Shown piece by piece: positions 22,434 to 32,229 of a DNA stretch of 64,000 bases. The stretch is from Limnomonas spitsbergensis (lineage: Eukaryota; Chlorophyta; Chlorophyceae; Chlamydomonadales). The notes beneath the pieces are model-generated. The model ran no database searches, was not told where the DNA came from, and was given only the letters and a program-made list of their open reading frames with translations. A program made the position numbers and the translations under genes. The stretch covers positions 2,542,001-2,606,000 of the forward strand of contig JAYJMM010000112.1 of assembly GCA_037349105.1 (NCBI GenBank). The letters are read 5' to 3'. Within the stretch, counting starts at the first letter, position 1, and every line of letters starts with the position of its first letter.

Positions 22434-23776
22434 CTAGACTAGTTGCTCGCTGAACTGTCGCTCGCTGAACTGTCGAGACGGCAGAACCTGGCATACGCGA
22501 CGATGCTGAAGCCGCAGCACCTGGGCCGCCACCCCTGCCGCCACTGCCAACACCGCAGATGGAGCAGCCCAAATGAGCACCCTCTGCCGGCGCCGATGTG
22601 GAGGCGGCACCCCACCCTTGAGCACCAGGTCGAGGGCAAGGGAGCGTCCACGCCTCCGGAGCACCGCCTCGCGCGCTAGGCTGACAGCAAGGCGCGCCTT
22701 CTCCCCCTCTGCCGCCACGACTGGGCCTTCATCTAGCTTGCTGATTGTGAAAACTTCAAGAGGGCCGCTCTCGCAGGCCTCCGACTGCATGGAGCCAGAT
22801 CGGCTAGGCATAAGGACTGCACTGCAGCCAGCCATATCTGTGATTTCATCGCTCTGCTCCAAGGTTGTTGCCTCAAGCTCAAAAGCCTCCTGAGGAACAT
22901 CATGGAGAGATGCTGCGTGCGAAAGCTCTGCGGCGTCAATGGCTGTCGCGGTCTGGGACCATCCGGACAAGACTGAAAAGCAAGTCATGGAGTCAGCAGC
23001 CTCTTCGACAAGATTACTCAGGAAGCTGTCAGACCTGTCAGCGCTGGCGGCATCAGCTTCCTCCTGCTCCTCCATCGGCTGGGCAGACTGCCAGGCAGGT
23101 GCAGATGGGCACACAAGGCTTTCTGGCGCGTTGATGATGTCGGAACTGATGCTTGGAGCATCGGAGGAAGCTGGCAGCGGTCTCGGAGCCTCCTGCGAAG
23201 AAAAGCAGGATGAGAGGCACTAATAAGATTTTTTCACCAGGCTTTCCGCAACGACTTGACATTAACTCGTAGACATCGCGGTTGACTAAGGTGTTGTCCT
23301 GCCCGCCTACATAGTACATACGTTCGTGAGGCCCACCGTTGAACAAAACTGCATAGCAAGCAGTGACTCACCGCTCTCTCGACCAGGAGGTCTTCCAATT
23401 CGTCTCCCACAGACATTGCGATAGACGCATGTGGACTGTGACAGATGGTCAGCGAAGCTTTATTCTGCCGAATGACGATTTGCACGCTGACGACGCGGGA
23501 GAAGGCCTCGAACTCAGCTGGACTAGGGTTTTCATTGACAACGCCACCGAGACATTTTGACTCCATTGAGCCTTCGAAGACTTCATAATCTGCTCCTGCC
23601 TCTCTCTCCACTAGCTCCCAGTCGCATTCGTACGCGTAGTCCATAGTTTTGAATTCCAGATAGTTCTTGTTGACGCCGACAATAATTGTTATGCCTTCGG
23701 TTCGTAGAAACGCTTCGAGGCCTTGAAAATGCGGCTTGGCAACTTCAATTTCAGGGAAAAGGCTGGGTACTTCCAT
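22434..23776 (-). CDS. Unknown two-exon protein with one C-terminal membrane segment
   Basis: I do not recognise this protein. Exon 1 (23776-23372, ATG at 23776) ends GCG|GTGAGT; exon 2 (23192-22434) starts TTCGCAG|GAG. The join is phase 0 and gives about 387 residues. Residues 1-135 form an acidic, mixed-fold domain (starts MEVPSLFPEI; contains GVNKNYLEF and CDWELVE). The middle is Ser-, Glu- and Ala-rich and looks unstructured. Near the end a basic stretch (RRR..RRRQR) precedes one hydrophobic segment (VLIWAAPSAVLAVAAGVA) with roughly 30 residues after it, as in tail-anchored or single-pass proteins. It is divergently paired with the gene at 24100-27276, about 115 bp from the first plus-strand ATG, suggesting a shared promoter. 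Confidence 0.7.
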
Positions 23777-23891
23777 ATGCAGGACGCGCGTTTTTTAAAT
23801 CGTGCGCAGCAACGCGTGGATCTCGAAAACCCTAGACTGGCAGGTTCGGAGCTCCGAACTTGAAGGCTGACAGCAACTAACAACTTCCACC
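23777..23891. promoter_or_regulatory. Probable bidirectional promoter
   Basis: A 115-bp interval separates the ATG of the minus gene (23776) from the first ATG of the divergent plus gene (23892). No TATA box or known operator is visible. The call rests on the head-to-head layout alone. Confidence 0.4.
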
Positions 23892-24099
23892 ATGAGCTTT
23901 TCAGTCGATTTCAAGCAGAGATTATAGGCACATTCGAGGGGAGGAAAATTGAGCTGGATGGCAATTTCTGGTGCGTCGATGATTCAGGGCCAAGACGGCC
24001 TGAGCCGGTCCCGTCGATGCCATTTGTTCATTCGGCAAATCGGTAATGGATGGACTTTCTCTATGATCGGCTTTACACCGTTAATATCCACTTTCACAG

Positions 24100-27000
24100 G
24101 TCCAACCGTGTATCTCATATCATCAATCTTCTTTTCAGCTGGAGCTTGCTATGGTTCCTACATAGCCTTGCAGGTAATCTCAGTTGCAGAGCAATTTTCA
24201 AATTTGCTCCAGGGCATTCTAGCAGAATGAGTACATTTGTCTCCTGCTGAGCAACTGGATTTCTAAGTTACAAATTGTTTGTGGGTATCAAATCTTGACA
24301 TTCTCTCCCCCCCCTTCCCCCGCCCCACAGGATCTGGCCGGGGTTCGAAATCTGTCCGGTTATGCAGCAGGAGCGTTCTATGGAGCTTTCCTCACCGCAC
24401 AGGTGAGGATCTGGACAGCCTGCATAAAAGCATGATCGCACAGCATGGTATTTAACCAAGCATCCAGGTTACAGATGCCATTTATAGCCAAATTATTGTA
24501 CGCAGCCGGCGGTTCCGCCTAATCCCCTGCCCTTGCTATCCTGCAGAGGAACCTGGCTAGATTTCTAGCCCTTCCTGCGTACATGGCAGCTGCGATGTAT
24601 GGGTATGCAGAGGGGGCATTTTACGGGATCTATCTTGTCTTGCAGGTGAGCTGGTGTAGGGCTGCCCAGTGCCCATCCAGGGGGTAAATCACCCTTAGCT
24701 TCAATGCTTCCTCCTTTGATGCCCTGGGTGCTCGTGCCGGAATCTGCGCCATCGAATCTGCACAAATACGTCATATACTGCTGTATTACCTCCATGAAAC
24801 GGTACATGCAAGGACCATAACCACCCACGACTTCATAAAATCAAAAAATAGAGCCTCATGCCTATTCTAAGGCCTGATTCACTCCCACCGCAGAAGCTGG
24901 TGGAGCTGCTTTGTACAGGCTTCACCTCAGCCAAGGGAAGCGCTGCATCAGCCTGCGATGCCATAGCCAAACATCAGAACCCGGGTCTGCTCATGGGCTC
25001 CGACGCCATTCAATTTTTGAACCTGCCCGGTTACACAGCCGGAGCATTGTACGGGACATGCCTGGGCCTGCAGGTGAGATTTGGTCCCGTGTGTTAAAGT
25101 TTAAGACACCGCTACATATCAGCTACACAACAGCCTCCGCACAGAGGCTCCGGATCTGGGAATCAAATCATTGTTTCTTCTTTTGGCCAAGAGGTTACCA
25201 CTGGCAGGCCGCCCCGCGGCCGCCAATAGCCCAGTCCGCGTCAAATCTGGACCGGCCCTCTGTCCGTCAGCCTAGACTGCATGGCTGGCAACACCTAGAT
25301 CCCCCAGCCGAGGACTGGAATGTTCTTGAGTCACAGAATGTAAACATCTGCGGTTCGTTCCTCGCAGTGGGGTTACGTTCTTGCAACTTCATGCTTGTCC
25401 TATCTCCGGAGGAAAAGGATCTCTCCGATAGACTTCACTATTCTGCTCTGCCTCAACATCCTCAATTCCATGCTGAAGTTCTGAAGGACGGTCCAGGCAT
25501 GTCTCCGTTCCCAGCGCTCCCCCCTCCCCCCTGCTTCCCTCCTAAGGTCGGCGGTGGCATAATCCGCGCGTCATGCCACGGTCCTGCCTTTTATTCTTCC
25601 CTTTTCTTTTAACATTGATAGGGACTAAAAGAATGCCGGGACAAATAATATGGGGGGCAGCGGATATGGGAAGGTGCGGACAGCTTTTACCCTTCAACCA
25701 AAATACCTGGACCTTGGGCCTTTCCCTCACGCTGCGCCTCAAGTCCATGCCCCCTACCTGACACCTCAATCAGAAAAAACTGGCTGATCTCAAGACCCTG
25801 CCTGAGGAGGCGTTGCAGTTCCTCCGAGGTGCCTACAGCGTCTCGCTGGTGAGCCTGGATCTCTAGTTATGGCCCGAATTCCTGAGCAGCCAATGTGCCA
25901 GATCGCAGTGTAATGGCAGAGCACATCCAGTCCTCATACCATTCGTGATAGCAGTCGGGTGGAGCCTGCAATTTATTTTCCTGTCTCCAAGGCCTCAATT
26001 TACAGGCTGACCCGCCGCCGCCAAATGCCAATGACCAGGCTGGGGAGAATCCTGCACCAGCCTTTAGGCCTTCTGCACAACGTGCATATTTGGCCGCACC
26101 TGGGCCTACAGCCGGGGCCAGGAGTGTAGCTGCCATATAGCCGAGTCATGAAGAAGAAACGCCGAGAGCCTGATAGCCAATTCCACCCTGCACTGCTGCA
26201 TCAGGAGGCGCTGTCAGGCCTGATGACGCTGCCCGGGTACACTGTTGGGTTCCTCTTGGGGCCCTTCCTAGGTGCAAAGGTAATGGAAGCACGCAATGGC
26301 ATCCATTTCGGGGCATGTGATCATGACAGGTTAGGCCATGCCATCGGTCTTTCTCCCCTGGAGATGGTTATGAGCATTGGGTGCAAGGCCCTCTGGTCAC
26401 CAATCAAACTTGCAACCTTAACCCTGATCCCACCCTGTGAGGAAATGTAAGTACAGGATAACTAACGCACATCAAGTTCACATTCGAGCAAGAATGGACT
26501 CAAGTGTGCGACTGTTTCCACGATCCCGCACTGAACCAGGATCCAGGCTCGTGTTCCTGATGCAGGCGGTGCTCTCTTGACCCCACCTGCAGAAGAAGCT
26601 GGCAGGGATGCGCATGCCTTGGGCCAAGAGCAAGGCACCCTTGCCAAATGGAGCCTTGCAGAACGAGTCCGACCGCCCGAGCCCCCCCAGCGACGTCGAG
26701 GCTGGCCCTGCTGAGCCGCTGCAGAATCACGTCCGACCCAACTCTGCTGATCTCATGGCCCCACCAATCAAGGAGCTGGAGCAGCTGCCATACGCGTCGG
26801 ATCAGAAGCCGCCTCGTCAGGAGGGCGAGGAGCTGTACCCGGAACACGGGGAGGGGCCAATGGATCTTCTTCGGTCCTCCAGCTCTGAGCTGGCTGTCCA
26901 GCTCTCCAACTCCAATGCCATCGCTCACACCGCAGCCTTCCACGACCCATCAGGCTGGAGGCACATCCTCGCAGAATCTGCCGAGCCGCCTGCAGACGCC

Positions 27001-27276
27001 CCCTCCCCTCCCCATGACTCAAACTTGCACGTGGCGGCCAAGGCCTTGACCACCGAGCCAATAGACCCTGAGCGCCGCCGGAGCGGAGTTGAATTTGTCA
27101 TGTCTGAGGATACCATCCTTACGTGGGGGCTACCCAAGCCGCGCAAGAGGACGACGAGTGGAAGTGGCGGCAGCCAAGCTTCCCAAGGCGTGCCGAGCCC
27201 GGAACGGGCCACGGGCAGCAGCGATGGCTGTATTTCGGTCTCGGTCCCTCGCAGGAAAAAAGCCGGGGGCGTGTGA
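24100..27276 (+). CDS. Protein built from repeated hydrophobic glycine-rich exons
   Basis: Not recognised. Exons: 24100-24173, 24331-24402, 24547-24645, 24894-25073, 25774-25848, 26205-26279, 26593-27276 (TGA). From the second on, each begins and ends in phase 0 with clear AG acceptors and mostly GTGAG donors. Five exons (all but 25774-25848 and the last) carry a related motif: AGACYGSYIALQ, GYAAGAFYGAFLTAQ, GYAEGAFYGIYLVLQ, LPGYTAGALYGTCLGLQ, LPGYTVGFLLGPFLGAK. KL or KKL starts recur (KLVELL, KKLADL, KKLAGM). The motif could be a short membrane helix with small-residue packing. The 227-residue last exon is hydrophilic, Pro/Ser/Glu-rich, ending basic. The N-terminus is unresolved: ATG 23892 meets a stop after 11 codons, while another frame at 23880-24042 looks coding (ELDGNFWCVDDSG) and ends at a donor. 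A 45-codon phase-0 exon at 26006-26140 may be an alternative terminus. Confidence 0.65.
26006..26140 (+). other. Possible alternative last exon or decayed exon copy
   Basis: After an acceptor (TTTACAG|GCT) this frame runs 44 residues to TAG. It is Pro/Ala-rich and ends YLAAPGPTAGARSVAAI, which weakly mirrors the LPGYTAGALYG motif of neighbouring exons. It would follow exon 25774-25848 in phase 0. I cannot tell an alternative 3' end from a relic. Confidence 0.35.
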
Positions 27277-27567
27277 CGGACCAGGGATCATTTCGGACGC
27301 AATGTCAGCGGATCGGTGTGCGGTGTTGTCATGGATGGGCTGGGTTGCGACCAGGAGCATGTTGATATGTCAGTCAACCAGAGACGCAAAGCAGTGCCTA
27401 CCAGGACATGCATCACAGGCACAAGAACGGTGGTGAAGCCGCTGAACTGCCAGCATGTGTTGGTAGGACCTCTTTCTGTCTATAAGTAAGCAATATGGCA
27501 CAGTAGTATGTTAGTATGTAGCAACTTCTTACCTTCGAGAGTTCTCTGAAATTACGCATCGGGGCCT

Positions 27568-27602
27568 GTTTGAGCAGGGCCCAGAGGTGTAACGTCATTC
27601 AC
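27568..27602 (+). mobile_element. Truncated LINE 3' tail
   Basis: The conserved core GAGCAGGGCCCAGAGGTGTA and CGTCATTCAC is present without the GGCGCC head. It is a very short 5'-truncated insertion or a decayed copy. Confidence 0.65.
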
Positions 27603-27771
27603 CTCAAGAAATTATGTGTAAGTGACCTCTTCCGCATCCCCGAAAGAACAGCAACAAAGATCTTGCATAGAAGCTGTAAACGCCTACTGACGCCACTTGA
27701 CATTCACACTTCCTACAGATTCCAAGCATCCTTCTGTGTTTCTTTCTTTCCATCTTTCCTCCTAACTTAGT

Positions 27772-27832
27772 TAGGCGCCCATGCGGCCGAGCCTTTTTGA
27801 GCAGGGCCCAGAGGTGTAACGTCATTGACAGA
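27772..27832 (+). mobile_element. Truncated LINE 3' tail
   Basis: Complete 60-bp tail (AGGCGCCCATGCGGCCGAGC, then TTGAGCAGGGCCCAGAGG, TGTAACGTCATTGAC). It has the same orientation as the copy 200 bp to the left. Confidence 0.75.
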
Positions 27833-28407
27833 TACCAAGCATGGAATCATGAGCGCGGACTGCATGAAATGCTGAAACGTAGTCGCCGCCAGGCGGTTTA
27901 TATGAAGGTGTGGCAACCCGCCGCCAGCAAATCCGCCAGCAGAGTTTATTTATAAAGTGCACACCAGACCCCATTAGGCTGGCCCAGACCTGGTGGCTCT
28001 ATCACCAGGCTCCCTCACCGAATGAGTTTGGGCTGTTTGGCAAAATTGTAGGTCAATGAAGTACCGCATCTCGAAATCAACAATGTCTTTCATCCATCAA
28101 GGCATCATCCTTGAATGAGTGAGTTAACAAACATCACTAATCCGCCTTATCGCCCCCCTCTTTCATCTGTTGTCTCTTCCTCCCCCCCAAAATCCCATTG
28201 GCAGGTGGTCCCCTTCTATATTGACCAACAGCACCTTCCTTTTTATCCAAACCAGATTGTTGGGCACCTAGTAAAATAAAGAGGGGAAGGGAAAGAAAAA
28301 GTGGAACGCAAAGGAGAAAGAAACTATTTCCCCGTAAGGTAAAGGCAGGGCGAAGGTGCCTTGCTCCTACCGTAAAACCGGATAAGGTCCGCGCACCCCT
28401 GTTGAGA

Positions 28408-29200
28408 AGTCGATGACGTTACACTTCTGGGCCCTGCTCAATAAGGCTCGGCCGCGTGGGCGCCCAACTGTCCCGTTGGAAGAAAATAAAAGAAACTTAA
28501 GGTAAGAGCAAATCATAATCGACGCGCAACGGCCTGATGGGGGTGGGGGTGGCCGGAGGGGGGGCGAGTAGTATGGACACCGGGGGGGGCCGGAGGAGGA
28601 GAGGACACAAAGGAGAAAGAAATACCCCCCCAGAAGGAAAAAGTAGACCGAAGTATCCTTGCCCCTCTCAAGCCTATTCTCCAAGAAGGCAAAGGAAAGC
28701 AACGATACTAGGCCTCAACAAAGCGTACGACGTCCTCAACAAAATTTGGAGCCTCCCATTCAAGCCTGCCCCAAAACAACTGTTGAAAGTCTGTGGCGCC
28801 CTCCGGGGGGCCTGCCCAACCTCTCTCCCTAAGCCTCTCCTTCACGCTAGGGCACTGGAAGCAGACATGCAGCGTATCCTCCACATGCTCGCCATCTCCC
28901 CTTGCCCAACACCGTTGGCAGCACCGTCCGTCACGCTGCTGACCACTGCGCCGTCCTCAAGTGTCAGCCGTGCTGACGGCGCCGAGCCGCAGCCTTAACT
29001 TCGTGCACACGCAAGCACACTCCCTTCGACTCGTGCGGCCCCTGGCCTGCGCCAGCACGGCGCCCGCCATAGCCTGAAACCAGGTTCGGCAGGCGGCCGA
29101 AGACCTGCTGTGTTCAGTGGCAGAATTTCTGGGGTGCCCAGCTGCATCCAGCTGCGCCCGCTCATATGCTGCATCACCTAGCACTAGCACCTCTGGGATA
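28408..29200 (-). mobile_element. 3' end of a non-LTR retrotransposon (LINE), best copy
   Basis: On the minus strand a frame encodes CCQRCWARGDGEHVEDTLHV then CFQCPSVKERLRERGWAGPP. This is the Cys/His cluster usual near the C-terminus of LINE reverse-transcriptase proteins (CxxC, then H and C). The frame ends FVEDVVRFVEA plus a stop at about 28710. A pyrimidine-rich 3' UTR follows, then the family tail at 28408-28469. Further upstream (28980-29090) SKGVCLRVH matches the copy at 3944-4500. No reverse-transcriptase catalytic region is present, so the copy is 5'-truncated. Confidence 0.8.
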
Positions 29201-29329
29201 GGCAGCGGCTGCAGGTCAGTCGTTGTCTGACGCAGTTTGGGGACGGCTGATCCCAGCTCTAGCTCCTCCAAAGCACGCACTGAGAAATTCACTGCACCAA
29301 ATGCGCCCTCCGGTGCCCTGCCTGACAGC

Positions 29330-29372
29330 GAGCTGCATGTCGGCCGCCATGGCTGCGGCCGACATGCAGCTC
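29330..29372. other. Perfect 18-bp inverted repeat with 7-base loop
   Basis: GAGCTGCATGTCGGCCGC at 29330-29347 is the exact reverse complement of 29355-29372, and CATGGCT separates them. No flanking element is recognised. Confidence 0.85.
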
Positions 29373-29669
29373 ATGCTGTCTTGCTGTGCTGCTGGTGCAA
29401 CCGCGGCGTTTTAGAAGCAAAGTACATGGTGCCACAAAATTCGCTGTATCGGCTGGAGACATAAAATGTCCGTCAAATTCATCGCGCAGGCAAAAAGTAC
29501 TTTACTCCGCGCACGCTTGGCTGAATGTTTTTGATATTTGTGCCGGAAACACCACTCCGCGCACCCCCAGCAATAATTAATTAATAGCAGAGTCAAACCC
29601 GTTCTACGGTATAGAGGCAAGACTTGAACAAGTGAAAATTGAATAAAAACCAGCAGCGAGTAAATTGCG

Positions 29670-29733
29670 GGTCAATGACGTCAAACCTCTGGGCCCTGCT
29701 CAAAAAGGCTGGGCCGTGTCGGCGCCTTACTAA
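29670..29733 (-). mobile_element. Truncated LINE 3' tail
   Basis: Family tail in minus orientation, with a one-base change giving TGACGTCAAACC. It faces the plus-oriented copy at 29790-29835, leaving about 60 bp between them. Confidence 0.7.
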
Positions 29734-29789
29734 AAAGACTAAATCGTGGGTACGCACCCTTCCATGTATCCAAAACAGATTGTTGGGCA

Positions 29790-29835
29790 CCTACGATGCT
29801 GAGCCTTTTGAGCAGGGCCCACAGATGTATCATCA
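29790..29835 (+). mobile_element. Truncated LINE 3' tail, diverged
   Basis: Contains GCTGAGCC, then TTGAGCAGGGCCCACAGATG and TATCATCAG. It is clearly the same tail as its neighbours with several changes. Confidence 0.6.
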
Positions 29836-30119
29836 GAGCAAGGACTTCAAATAGTTCCAATTCCCGGTAAGCGAAATTGCTGAGGACCAAGAGTTAAAGC
29901 GCTGGTTAGGCCCTGGTCATGTTAAGGTAGTTAAGGTAGGCCAGGGCAAATGTTTGTGTTCTTAAAATCTGTTAGAACCCTGTCAACCTCCTGATCAATC
30001 ATGATATTTACGGTACCGCTTCCAGTTGTAGGAGCTTAAAATAATTTGAGCGTTGACATACGGGAACGTAACCAAAATATAGCAGACCTTCCCGAGACTA
30101 TGCTACTTTGCTCAGCATA

Positions 30120-30400
30120 GCTAGCAACAGAAGCGGGATTTACAACAAAAACTCGATAAGTAACAGCGGCAGTATCCGCAACGGCAGGATAAGCAACAGT
30201 GGCAAGATCAACAACGGCAGCAGGATCAGCAACAGGATCAGCAACAGGCAATAACATTACACCTCTGGGCCCGCTCAAAGCTCAGCCGCGTGGGCGCCCA
30301 ACTGTTCAGAAGGGAGAAAATAAGACACTAAAAGTAAGAGAGGGGGGGGAAGGAACAAAAGGAGAGGCCGGGAAGGCAGAGAAGACCTAGTCTGACACAT
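30120..30400 (-). mobile_element. LINE 3' end with simple-repeat tail
   Basis: Read on the minus strand, a pyrimidine-rich UTR (30305-30400) is followed by the tail (30243-30305) and then by a GTTGCTGATCCT-type simple repeat (30120-30243). This order (UTR, conserved end, simple repeat) is usual for LINE 3' ends. A related block lies at 30600-30790. Confidence 0.7.
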
Positions 30401-30599
30401 GAGTTCCACTAGAGACTAGCCCTTGGTCAACGAAGCCTCTCAGAACAGAAAAGTCCACAAAAGCAAGCAGACACCAGCCCTCCTCCCCCCCCCACACGCA
30501 CCAGCCCTCCCTCCCTACACACACCACTCAGCCCTCCCCCCTACTACACACACCAGCCCTCTCCCACCACACACACCAGCCCCCCCCCCACACACACAC

Positions 30600-30790
30600 T
30601 CCCACCCCTGCTTGGCCCCGAGGGCGCCCCACTGATCAGAAGGGAGAAGAGAAGAACTAAAAAGGGGGCAAACAACAACAAAAAGAAAGGACCAAAAGGG
30701 AAGGCCAGAAAGGCAAACGACACCAGCAACAGGATCAGCAACAGGATCAGCAGCAGTTGAGCAACAACAGCAGGATCATCAAAAAGATGA
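30600..30790 (-). mobile_element. Diverged LINE 3' end with simple-repeat tract
   Basis: CCGAGGGCGCCCCACTGATC, AGAAGGGAGAA and AAAGGGAAGGCCAGAAAGGC parallel the UTR at 30290-30390. The (CAGCAACAGGAT) repeat on its right repeats the tract at 30190-30243. The order is rearranged, so this may be a partial duplication rather than a separate insertion. Confidence 0.45.
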
Positions 30791-31609
30791 GCAACAGTTA
30801 AAGGGCGTGGCCTCCAATATTTGTGGGCTCCGCCGGGTTCAGCCCCCAAGCGGTCACGCATGGAGAAACAAACCCAGTGACGCACATACAAGTGCTGCCG
30901 CTCCAAGCAGAGATTGCACAATGCGCGGTAGGTTTCGTCTATGGCGCTGTCGTCATGCATGGCACCACTGCTTACGCCAAGTGAACAATCACAGTTTTGC
31001 TTCATTGGATTAGTTGCCATGAACATTCGATATGCACATCAGGCACCGATGACAAAAACAAAAACTGGGAAGGGTCCCATTGGTTGCCCTTGGGCATTTT
31101 GAGCAGTGTACCGGTAGTGGCGGGAAATGGGCCGACCGAATGCACAGTGGCCGTTGCAGAGGAGTGGACGTGAACTGCAGATCAAGTAGAAAATTGCATT
31201 TCACGACGCGGGCCATGACAGGGGGGGATTGCTGTAGTTTTATATTGCAGTGGGACAGGGTGGAGCGTCAGGCATAGAAACCCGAAGATGCAGGTAGTGT
31301 CGCGGGCGCATGAGCTGCAAGTTTAACTTAATAGGATATTGCAGTTGACAGATGTTGGGGGCTTGAAGGTGCTGAGGTGCAGTTCACAGAGACCGAGGAT
31401 GGCGCAGCAAATGCAGCAAGCTATCAGAGGTAGGAGACGTACGTTTGTGTAAATATGCCAAATTTTGGCGTGCATGGGGTGGCGCTGTAAGAGGTAGGTT
31501 AAAGAGGCAGGTGCCACACATGGTGCTGTAAGGACAGCCTTAATTTTCCGTCAAAATTAAATTGTTATGCGTGGCTACCGGTATTCAGGAGATAAAAGGG
31601 GATGAAATG

Positions 31610-32105
31610 TTTGTATTATTTTGGCGAGCTTTTTGCAGCACTCAACCATTTTAACTGCATGCTACAAGCAATCACCATATTCCCCTTGGATGCCGTGCAT
31701 GGGCACCAACAGCAGCACCACCACCAGCGCCATATAAAACCAGTCCCAACCCCATGTCTATCTTTTGAAGTTCCTGCGGGAAGCGAGCTAAAAGCGATTC
31801 ATACTTGTACACAACAGTCGAAAAGCCTGCGAACTCTGTGGAGGCATCAGGAAAGTGCGACAGGTCAAGAAGAAGAGGCCAGCCCGGCCAGCCTTGCCCA
31901 GCCCGACGCGACGTCCCAACATGGCACGACATGGCGAACTATCTGCAGCACTCAACCATTTTAACTGCATACTAAAAGCAATCGTCAGATACCCCTGGTA
32001 TGCCGTACATGAGCATCAACAACGGCACCAACACCACCAACAGTCCCAGTCCCAGCCCCAGCATGTCATTTTCATTCGCTCCCTCTGGACAGAGAGCTGA
32101 AAGCG
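31610..32105 (+). repeat. Direct repeat of about 180 bp (31610-31800 and 31928-32105)
   Basis: Both arms begin GCGA(G/A)CT then GCAGCACTCAACCATTTTAA, continue through ATGCCGT(G/A)CATG and a CACCAACAGC-type tract, and end GAGCTAAAAGCGA or GAGCTGAAAGCGA. The arms are about 320 bp apart. No reading frame is conserved between them. Confidence 0.8.
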
Positions 32106-32229
32106 AGTGATGTTTGCCATACATTGCCAAGTGCCTGCAGCAAAATGAAACAATCCAGATTCTCAGTTGACGTTTGTTACAGTGTGCCAGAAATGCACGC
32201 GGGACTAGCACTCACACACCAAATCAGGC

